DNA of 64,000 bases from an uncultured Collinsella sp. (GTDB taxonomy: Bacteria > Actinomycetota > Coriobacteriia > Coriobacteriales > Coriobacteriaceae): contig CAJLTA010000009.1 in assembly GCA_905209455.1 (NCBI GenBank), positions 6,093-70,092 on the forward strand. Reading direction: 5' to 3'. The notes under the pieces were generated by a model. It had not been told where the DNA came from and did not search any database. It worked only from the letters and a program-made list of their open reading frames with translations. Shown piece by piece: positions 8,528 to 15,467 of this stretch; positions within the stretch are counted from its first letter, which is position 1, and each line of letters opens with the position of its first letter. A program made the position numbers and the translations under genes.

Positions 8528-8649
8528 GTGGTTGCTTTCTCTCGCGATTGTCCGCCAACTATTATGGCGTAGCGGCGGCGCGGGGTGCCAGCGCGCGAGA
8601 AAATGCAGGAAATGGGCGTTCTGCCCGGCCGTTTGGTGCAGTTGCCAGC

Positions 8650-8770
8650 TAAGTGAGTAGACTTTTTGCGATGTCGCGAGCACATGGCTTTTGCGCAAGG
8701 GCTCTACCTGCGGTTTTACTTTTCGCTATGCGGGCTGTGCTTGGCTATTGCAAAAAAGTCTACTCACTTA
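8650..8770. repeat. 121-bp element with 20-bp terminal inverted repeats
   Basis: The left arm TAAGTGAGTAGACTTTTTGC (8650-8669) is repeated in inverse as GCAAAAAAGTCTACTCACTTA (8750-8770 minus one T/A slip). The arms flank 80 bp of unique sequence without an ORF. The element lies in the 309-bp divergent-looking gap between the helicase and TrmB genes. Its arms are long and nearly perfect, like a MITE or the ends of a small mobile element. Target-site duplications were not clearly seen. It may also act as a large RNA hairpin. Confidence 0.6.
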
Positions 8771-8836
8771 GGTTTGAGGGCCGTTCGCTGGCGCCTATTT
8801 GCGCTTGTTTGTCGACGCCGCGACCATCAGAAGCCC

Positions 8837-9676
8837 CTAGGACTCTTGCGGCAGGCGCTTCTTGCCTTTGCGGGCGCGGTTTCTAAAGTTCTCGACGGCT
8901 TCTTCCATGCCCAGAGGTACATAGGTGAGCTCATCGAGGTTTTCGGGCAGGTAGCAGGCAAGGCTTTGCTCCTGCGCGCGGCCCGCCGCGAGCTGTTCAT
9001 CGCTGGGCTGCGCGCCGGGCGTGGCGCAAATGCCATAGACGACGGCACCCATCTCGCGCGTGCGGCATTCATATTCGGTCTCGGGGTGCTCGGGATGGTC
9101 GCGGCGGACGTCGTCACTAACCCAAAGCGTGTCGTAGCCGGCCGCGGCAAACTGCCCCAGGGCGTAGTCGCGCAATGGCTTGCTATCGGTTCGCAGCGTG
9201 ACGGTAGCGCCGGCTGCAAAGAGCGAGCGGTAGAGCATCAGATGGTTGACATGGACGAGTCGTTTTTTGGCGTACTTGGCCTTGGGCTGCGGCGTGGGAA
9301 AGTTGATGGTGATGGCATCGAGCTCGCCTGCGGCAAACAGCTGCGGCAGCGATGCGGCGCCTCGGGGCAGGACGAGTGCATTGGGCAGCTCCTGCTCGCA
9401 GATTTTCTGTGCGGCATAGGCGATGCAGATGGGCTCCTGGTCCATACCGATAAAGAGGGTGTCGGGCTCGCGGTGGGCGCGCTCGACCAGATAGGTGCCT
9501 TTGCCGCAGCCAAGATCCAGGTGAAGGTGCTCGAAGGGCTTGCTGCCAACTGGCGTGCAAGCCTCGCGCCAATCTCCGGCATAGGCCTCGGGGTTCGTCT
9601 CAATCGCATCGGCGTAGCGCTCCAGGCGCTCCTCGAGCACAAAGTTCTTAGGCGTGCGAACGTGGACGGCTCCCAT
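8837..9676 (-). CDS. trmB: TrmB-like tRNA (guanine-N7)-methyltransferase
   Basis: This 279-residue class I methyltransferase has the SAM motif LDLGCGKG (53-60). It has the position-specific motif NFPTPQPKAKYAKKRL at 125-140. In typical TrmB the motif reads FPDPWPKxRHxKRR, so Asp and Trp are replaced by Thr and Gln here. Overall length, order and the RRL-like basic tail still fit TrmB, which methylates G46 of tRNA. The substitutions mean a changed target cannot be excluded. The start ATG at 9676 is preceded by a GGAGCC-type weak site. A Trm9-like methyltransferase lies immediately upstream on the same strand. Confidence 0.75.
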   Translation of the reverse strand: MGAVHVRTPKNFVLEERLERYADAIETNPEAYAGDWREACTPVGSKPFEHLHLDLGCGKGTYLVERAHREPDTLFIGMDQEPICIAYAAQKICEQELPNALVLPRGAASLPQLFAAGELDAITINFPTPQPKAKYAKKRLVHVNHLMLYRSLFAAGATVTLRTDSKPLRDYALGQFAAAGYDTLWVSDDVRRDHPEHPETEYECRTREMGAVVYGICATPGAQPSDEQLAAGRAQEQSLACYLPENLDELTYVPLGMEEAVENFRNRARKGKKRLPQES

Positions 9677-9732
9677 GAGGCTCCTTGGTCATAAGTAGGG
9701 AACGCATAGCTGCGCGTTCCGTCAATGGGTTG

Positions 9733-9756
9733 AAAAAGGGCGGGCATGGCTTGCCC
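9733..9756 (-). terminator. Terminator after the Trm9-like methyltransferase
   Basis: On the minus strand GGGCA (9756-9752) pairs with TGCCC (9746-9742). A GCCC segment and five T (plus-strand A 9733-9737) follow. The stem is short, so this is a moderate call. Confidence 0.45.
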
Positions 9757-9794
9757 GAAAGATGCCATGCGGCTCGGCGGCGAGTCGTCGGTGC

Positions 9795-10667
9795 CTACAG
9801 GCGCTTAAGGATCACATAGCGGTTGAGCTTGCCGCTGCGACCGTCGGCATGGAAGCGCTCAAGCTCGCGTACGGGGACCTCGCCGCTCTTGTAGAACGTA
9901 CGCACGCCGCGCACCAGGTCGGTGATCTGCTGATCGTCAAAGTGGTGGCAATAGCGGTAAGCATGGCGGTCGTTTTGCCAACCGATGAGGTGGTCGCCGG
10001 CTTCAAACTGCGCTGAATCGTAACCCTCAAACGGCGGGGTGAGCTCGGCGCGGGCCTCGGCTCGAACGGCCTTGCGCGCCATGCGCTCGTCGTTCATAAA
10101 CTCCCAAAAGCTGATGGCGATGATGCCGCCCGGGCGCGTCTGGCGCACCAGAGCGTCGAGCACGCGTACACGGTACTCGCACGACGGCACATGGTGCATA
10201 AAGCCAAAGCAGACCGAGATGTCGGCGAGTGGGGCGTCGAAAAGCACGTCGGGCGTCTCGGCGGGGTTGAGCTTCATAAGGGCGTCGAGCACGTCGAGTT
10301 CCTGGAAGTGCAGGTTGGGAATGCGCAGCGCGTGGCCATGTGCATCGATGGCCAGGTCTTGGCACGAGTCGACACCATAGAACTCAAACGGGCAGCTGGC
10401 ATCTGCCGAGGGGTTTGCGCCATCGACGCCCTTGGCGGCAAGTGCGCCGCCGGCGGCAAAGTTCTCGAATCTCATATTGCCACAGGCAAGATCGAAGACG
10501 CGGACGGGATGCTCGATCGTGGCGACGTCGAGCTGTTCGAGCGCGATATCCATGGTGCGTACCCAGCCGGGCCACGGGGCCTGGCGCGTATCGGAAAAGG
10601 AAGCGGAGTGCTCGCGATAGAACGTGTTGTTGAGCTGGATGAGCGATGAGGCGAAATCGCGGTTCAC
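9795..10667 (-). CDS. Class I SAM methyltransferase, Trm9/ALKBH8-like features
   Basis: The protein is 290 residues when started at the GTG codon 10667-10665, which has GGAGGG 11 nt upstream. A longer ORF to 10715 lacks a ribosome binding site. SAM motif I is VFDLACG (about 57-63). The later segment GDHLIGWQN...YRYCHHF resembles the GDYLLPW...RYYHLF segment of Trm9-type tRNA wobble-uridine methyltransferases. The adjacent trmB gene supports a tRNA role. The assignment is based on motif order, and a different small-molecule substrate is possible. Confidence 0.75.
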   Translation of the reverse strand: MNRDFASSLIQLNNTFYREHSASFSDTRQAPWPGWVRTMDIALEQLDVATIEHPVRVFDLACGNMRFENFAAGGALAAKGVDGANPSADASCPFEFYGVDSCQDLAIDAHGHALRIPNLHFQELDVLDALMKLNPAETPDVLFDAPLADISVCFGFMHHVPSCEYRVRVLDALVRQTRPGGIIAISFWEFMNDERMARKAVRAEARAELTPPFEGYDSAQFEAGDHLIGWQNDRHAYRYCHHFDDQQITDLVRGVRTFYKSGEVPVRELERFHADGRSGKLNRYVILKRL

Positions 10668-10934
10668 GGCGCGGAACTCCCTCCGTTGGCGGTGCGGAAT
10701 AAACAGTACGACCATACTACCGTTAACGCCGCAACGGGGACAACCAAGCTACGGGTCATTGCTTTGTTTGGACACATTTCCGCAGCTCATATGCGCCCGC
10801 AACCGCCGGTTGTCAAAAATCTCACTAGAATAGGTGGCATGCTTTTGGCGGTGGCGGATAGATTTTTAACTGTGCAAGGCGCCTTAAGAACAAAAGCGGT
10901 CCGGCGGTACGGCTGGCATCACATAGGAGGAACC

Positions 10935-11657
10935 ATGAATGTAGAAACTGCGCAGCGGCTCGCCGACCTTCGCCGCAGCAAAGGCTTTAGTCAAGAAGGA
11001 CTGGCACGAAAGCTGGGACTGTCGCGCCAGGCGGTCAGTAAATGGGAGCGCGCGGAGAGCTCGCCCGATACCGAGAACCTGATCTCGCTCGCCAAACTCT
11101 ATGGTGTGAGCCTGGACGAGCTGCTCAATCCGAGCGACGAGATCGAGGACGATATCGAGTTTGAGAACGAGGACCGCGCTCGTCAGCGCGAGGCCGAGGC
11201 GGCAGAGCGCGCACGCACCCATGAGGCGGCGGCACGAGCTACCGAGGCGGCAACACAGGCGAGTGACGCCGCCGCCAAGGCGGCGCAGGCGGCAAGCTGG
11301 AGTGCGCAGGCTGCCAATGCGGCGACGGCTCAGGTGACGGGTACCGGTGCGGCTGGTCCGACTCCGGTGAAGGGTCCGTTCCAGTCATTCCCGTATTGGG
11401 CCGTGTGCTGGCTGCTGTTCTTTTTACTGATGTTCCTGTTTGGTGCCGGCCCCTTTGCTGCGCTGATCTTCTTCACGATTCCCATCTATCACTGGGTGGC
11501 GCGTGCACTCGATGGCGATTGGGCGCGCGGGGATATTCAGGTTGGTCCGGCACCGGTGGCGGTCAGGGCCCAGGGGAAGGATACTTCTGCGGAACCTGAT
11601 GCTGACGTGGCTACCGCGGCCACCGCTGAGCCATGTGCCAAAGAAGGTGACGAATGA
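10935..11657 (+). CDS. XRE-family HTH regulator with membrane tail
   Basis: This 240-residue protein starts with an HTH_3 domain (residues 6-60, including LGLSRQAVSKWERAESSP). An acidic linker follows (68-90), then an Ala-rich segment (97-133, a run of AATEA/AAKAA units), and finally two hydrophobic helices (about 153-169 and 171-187). It is probably a membrane-tethered transcription factor. The ATG has a perfect AGGAGG 6 nt upstream. Its stop overlaps the ATG of the downstream DUF4097 gene (ATGA), so the two are translationally coupled. The Ala-rich region may form a coiled coil. Confidence 0.85.
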   Translation: MNVETAQRLADLRRSKGFSQEGLARKLGLSRQAVSKWERAESSPDTENLISLAKLYGVSLDELLNPSDEIEDDIEFENEDRARQREAEAAERARTHEAAARATEAATQASDAAAKAAQAASWSAQAANAATAQVTGTGAAGPTPVKGPFQSFPYWAVCWLLFFLLMFLFGAGPFAALIFFTIPIYHWVARALDGDWARGDIQVGPAPVAVRAQGKDTSAEPDADVATAATAEPCAKEGDE

Positions 11658-12556
11658 TGAAGCTTTCGCATGAATCCAAGCTGCGCCTGGGCGTCGGCAT
11701 CGGAGCGTTTGTACTGATTATCGGGCTTGTTTTTGGCGTTTCGCGGACTTTGATTCATTTTGATGGCCCGTGGGATTTCGACGATGTTATACCCGGCTTG
11801 TCCGGTATGGACGATGTGGTTGATGACGACGATTTTATGAACGATGGCGGTAACTATTCCGCTCGGCCTCAGCAGCTTTCGTGTACGACCTTTGATGCCG
11901 ATGAGTTTCGCTACCTCGATTTCGATATCGATGCGGCTACGGTGGACGTCAAGGTTATTGATGGTAACAAGGCTCGCGTTATCGAGCGGGGACGCGTTGC
12001 CAATGGTATGGATGCCTCCAAGGCCGCGACGCAGAACATCGCATCCGTCGAGGACTCGACGCTCAAGGTTTCCCAGTTTGGAAGTGATGACGGTAAGGCA
12101 ATCGATCGCTCAGTTACGGTCGAGCTGCCGCGCCGTGTTGCCGAACATCTGAAGGGAGTCAACGCGCACGTGGGCTCGGGTGATCTGCAGATTGCCGGTG
12201 TCACCTGTGATGGTTTCGACCTTTTCCTGGGTGCGGGAGATGTAGAGTTTGCGGGCAGCGTGACTGATGCGCTCAGTGCTGAGGTCGGTTCGGGCGATGT
12301 GACGTTCGAGCTCTACCAGGCCCCCGCGAAGTCGATGGACGTGAGTGTGGGCTCGGGCGATGTGGAGATGATGGTTCCGAACTCGACGGGCTTTAAGGCG
12401 AGCCTTACCTTGGGCAGCGGCGACTTCGAGAGCGATTTCCTTCCGCTTGGCTACGACGGCGAGACCATTTTGAATCTTGAATTCGATAACGGCGATAAGT
12501 CTGCTACGTATCGTTTTGAGGTCGGTTCGGGCGACATGTCATTTAATTCAGAGTGA
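11654..12556 (+). CDS. DUF4097 membrane-anchored beta-repeat protein
   Basis: This 300-residue protein has one N-terminal transmembrane helix (about 11-34) followed by an extracytoplasmic right-handed repeat region. Repeats of the form VGSGDVE, LGAGDVEF and VGSGDVTF recur about every 25 residues from 175 to 298, as in DUF4097/DUF2807-type beta-helix domains. The family often pairs with membrane HTH or HAAS-domain regulators, which fits the coupled XRE gene upstream. A sensor or cell-envelope stress role is an inference. The start overlaps the upstream stop by 4 bp. A terminator hairpin follows at 12605. Confidence 0.8.
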   Translation: MMKLSHESKLRLGVGIGAFVLIIGLVFGVSRTLIHFDGPWDFDDVIPGLSGMDDVVDDDDFMNDGGNYSARPQQLSCTTFDADEFRYLDFDIDAATVDVKVIDGNKARVIERGRVANGMDASKAATQNIASVEDSTLKVSQFGSDDGKAIDRSVTVELPRRVAEHLKGVNAHVGSGDLQIAGVTCDGFDLFLGAGDVEFAGSVTDALSAEVGSGDVTFELYQAPAKSMDVSVGSGDVEMMVPNSTGFKASLTLGSGDFESDFLPLGYDGETILNLEFDNGDKSATYRFEVGSGDMSFNSE

Positions 12557-12604
12557 CGGGCGGTTATCGAAGACTTATATACCATAGCTGCGCTGTTTGA
12601 TGGA

Positions 12605-12641
12605 GGCGTCGGAGCCGTGACGGGCTCCGACGCCTTTGCCT
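12605..12641 (+). terminator. Terminator after the HTH-DUF4097 pair
   Basis: GGCGTCGGAGCC (12605-12616) pairs with GGCTCCGACGCC (12623-12634). TTTGCCTTT follows. It lies 49 bp after the stop and 14 bp before the Elp3 start. Confidence 0.7.
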
Positions 12642-12654
12642 TTACAATGGGGTC

Positions 12655-14562
12655 ATGGAACAGATTATCTTGAACATACTCGAGGCTCTGCGTCGCGGCG
12701 AGACCGTGGACGACAAAGCGCTCGTCAAACTGATACATGCCGAGGCGCGCCGTGAGGGTGCCGACAAACGCGATTTGGCCAAGCGCCGTCTGCTGCCGTT
12801 CTACCAGCGGGTAAAACGTGAGGAGCCGGCTCGTTGGGCTGGGTGGAATGTCGATGCCGAGCTGGAACGTCGACTGCTGCAGGTGCTGCGTATGAAGCCT
12901 CGTCGCACGGCTTCGGGCGTGGCGACCATTACCGTTATCACCAAGCCCTGGCCATGCTCGGGCGATTGCCTGTTTTGTCCCAACGATCTGCGCATGCCCA
13001 AAAGCTACCTGCACGCCGAGCCGGCGTGCGCCCGTGCGGAGCAAAATTGCTTTGACCCGTATCTGCAGGTGAGCGCTCGTCTGACCGCGCTTTCGCAGAT
13101 GGGGCACGCAACCGATAAGATTGAGCTCATCGTGCTCGGTGGCACCTGGAGCGACTATCCGCAAGGGTATCAGACGTGGTTTATGTCGGAGCTTTTCCGT
13201 GCGCTCAATGACGATGCCGTCGCCGGCGTGGCGGCCAACCCCATGCTGGCGCGTCCGGGCATCAGCCGTGCCGAGGCGGGGCGCCTGCTCGATGACGCTC
13301 CCGCCGATGCGCTGCCGCCGGTGGTAACAGAGCGCCGCGAGCGCTATCGGGTTGCCGGCATTGCGACAGACGAGGCTGAGCTTGCTGCTGGCGTTGCCGA
13401 CGAGCAGGAGCGTGTGGATGCTGCCGTGGGCGGCTACAACCGCGCGGTGCGTCGTCTGTACGGCCCTGGTACGCCGTGGGGCGAGGTTGCCAAGTGGCAG
13501 ACGGCAACGATGGAGGAACTTGAGCGTCAGCAGCGCATCAACGAGACGGCGAAGCATCGCGTGGTGGGGCTCGTTATCGAGACGCGCCCCGATGCCGTAA
13601 CGCCGCAGGCGCTTACGCTCATCCGCCGCCTGGGCTGCACCAAGATCCAGATGGGTATTCAGAGTCTCGACCAACATTTGCTCGATATCAACGAGCGTCG
13701 TATTTCGGTGGCGCAGATCGAGCGGGCGTTTTCGCTTGCGCGCCTGTTTGGCTTTAAGATCCACGCGCATTTTATGCTTAACTTGCTGGGCGCCACGCCC
13801 GAGGGGGACAAGCGCGACTACGAACGCTTTATGACCGAAGGGGCCTTTATGCCCGACGAGGTCAAGGTTTACCCGTGTGCGCTCATCGAGGGCTCGCGTC
13901 TGGTGGGCTGCTACGAGCGCGGCGAGTGGCGTCCCTATACCGAGGAAGAGCTGCTCGATGTGCTGGCCGACGACATCGTGGTGACGCCGGCGTTCTGCCG
14001 CATCAGTCGCATGATCCGCGACTTTAGTTCCGACGACATCATGGTGGGCAACAAGAAACCCAACCTGCGTCAGCTCGTCGAAAACCGCTTGGCCGCTCGG
14101 GGTGACGGTGCGACGGTGCGCGAGATTCGCTATCGCGAGATCAGCACGGCGGGTGCCGACTTGGATGAGCTATCTCTTGATGAGGAGGTGGCGTACGAGA
14201 CGCCGGTGACGCACGAGTGCTTTTTGCAGTGGGTGACGCCGCAGGGCAAGATCGCGGGCTTTTTGCGGTTGTCGCTGCCCGACCATTCGTTTATTGCCGC
14301 GCATGCGGACGAGTTGCTGACGATGCCGGACGAGGCGATGATTCGCGAGGTACACGTGTATGGCATGGCGGCGCGCGTGGGGTATCAAGGCCAGGCGGCC
14401 CAGCACCATGGGTTGGGGCGTCTGCTCGTAGAGCGTGCGTGCGAGATTGCCCGGGATGCGGGTTATACGCGCATCAACGTGATCAGCGCGATTGGTACGC
14501 GCGAGTACTATCGCCATTTGGGTTTTTACGATCATGGACTCTATCTGCAAAAGGAGCTCTAG
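12655..14562 (+). CDS. elp3: Elp3-like radical SAM/GNAT tRNA U34-modifying enzyme
   Basis: This 635-residue protein has both Elp3 domains. The radical SAM cluster cysteines are C101, C105 and C108 in PCSGDCLFC. A C-terminal GNAT acetyltransferase domain (about 520-635) contains HVYGMAARVGYQGQ and QHHGLGR, then GTREYYRHLGF. Elp3 makes carboxymethyl-uridine at the tRNA wobble position using acetyl-CoA. Lysine-rich substrate loops (PNDLRMPKSY) are retained. The start is the ATG at 12655, with a weak site upstream. The spermidine-synthase-like gene begins directly at the next base after the stop. Confidence 0.9.
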   Translation: MEQIILNILEALRRGETVDDKALVKLIHAEARREGADKRDLAKRRLLPFYQRVKREEPARWAGWNVDAELERRLLQVLRMKPRRTASGVATITVITKPWPCSGDCLFCPNDLRMPKSYLHAEPACARAEQNCFDPYLQVSARLTALSQMGHATDKIELIVLGGTWSDYPQGYQTWFMSELFRALNDDAVAGVAANPMLARPGISRAEAGRLLDDAPADALPPVVTERRERYRVAGIATDEAELAAGVADEQERVDAAVGGYNRAVRRLYGPGTPWGEVAKWQTATMEELERQQRINETAKHRVVGLVIETRPDAVTPQALTLIRRLGCTKIQMGIQSLDQHLLDINERRISVAQIERAFSLARLFGFKIHAHFMLNLLGATPEGDKRDYERFMTEGAFMPDEVKVYPCALIEGSRLVGCYERGEWRPYTEEELLDVLADDIVVTPAFCRISRMIRDFSSDDIMVGNKKPNLRQLVENRLAARGDGATVREIRYREISTAGADLDELSLDEEVAYETPVTHECFLQWVTPQGKIAGFLRLSLPDHSFIAAHADELLTMPDEAMIREVHVYGMAARVGYQGQAAQHHGLGRLLVERACEIARDAGYTRINVISAIGTREYYRHLGFYDHGLYLQKEL

Positions 14563-15441
14563 ATGAACAAGCCGAGTGTTTCTGCTGGCGTCGTTGCCGG
14601 CGTTGCCCTGGGAGCCGCGGCGCTTGGTGCGGCCGCCGTCGCTGTTCGTGCTGCCTGTCTGCAGGTTGCGCGAACCCGCAATGGGTTGGCGCGTGTGAAA
14701 CGCGTGCACGATGGGGACGGCGATGAGATTCGCGTGTTGGTGCAAGGCGGCGTCTACCAAAGCGCAAGCTACGTTGGTGAGCGTTGGGCGGAGCCCGTCT
14801 TTGCGTACTATCGTGCGTTTGACGACGTGTTTGAGTCCGAGGATGCGATGCACGATGCTTATGGTCACGGCATCAACCGCATGCTTGTGCTGGGTGGCGG
14901 CGGGTTTGCCTATCCTAAGTTCGCGCTGATGTCGCACGAGGGCTTGCGCATGGACGTCATCGAGTATGACGGAGAGATTACGCGCCTGGCGCGCCGCTGG
15001 TTTTACCTAGACGAGCTGGAGCGCGCGGCGGGCGATCGCCTGCGGGTGATAACCGCTGAGGCTCGCTCGTATTTGGGTGTGACGAGCGTGGGCCATCGTC
15101 GCTACGACGTGGTCGTGAGCGATTGCTTTGGCGGTGCCGAGCCCGTACGCGAGCTGGCGACGGTTGAGGCATTGCGTTTGGTGCGGGGCAGCCTAAATGT
15201 CGGTGGCGTCTACGTTGCCAATATCGTGAGTGCAAACGAGGGGAGCGATGTGACGTTCCTGCGCGACTGTGCCGCCACGGCGCTTGAGGTGTTCGACCAT
15301 GCTTGGGTGGTCCCATGTGGCGATGCAGAGTTCGGCGGCGAGGAGAACTACCTGCTCATCGCCAGCGACGGCAACTACGCCTTTGCCGAAGCCGTGCCCT
15401 TCGACACCGACTTCCTCGGCACCGTTCTTCACGACAAATAG
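14563..15441 (+). CDS. Spermidine-synthase-like methyltransferase-fold protein, membrane-anchored
   Basis: This 292-residue protein starts at the base after the Elp3 stop, with the Shine-Dalgarno AAGGAG inside elp3. Residues 8-35 are an Ala/Val-rich transmembrane or signal-anchor helix. A spermidine synthase-like fold follows: LVLGGGG (about 108-114), DVIEYDGEITRLARRWF and RYDVVVSDCFGG. Canonical SpeE motifs such as GGGDG are altered (GGGGF), so it may not make spermidine. Membrane-anchored SpeE-like proteins are common in actinobacteria and have unknown activity. The coupling with Elp3 suggests a shared need but no known pathway. Confidence 0.7.
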   Translation: MNKPSVSAGVVAGVALGAAALGAAAVAVRAACLQVARTRNGLARVKRVHDGDGDEIRVLVQGGVYQSASYVGERWAEPVFAYYRAFDDVFESEDAMHDAYGHGINRMLVLGGGGFAYPKFALMSHEGLRMDVIEYDGEITRLARRWFYLDELERAAGDRLRVITAEARSYLGVTSVGHRRYDVVVSDCFGGAEPVRELATVEALRLVRGSLNVGGVYVANIVSANEGSDVTFLRDCAATALEVFDHAWVVPCGDAEFGGEENYLLIASDGNYAFAEAVPFDTDFLGTVLHDK

Positions 15442-15467
15442 GTCTCCCCGTCCCAAAAAGACTGGTC

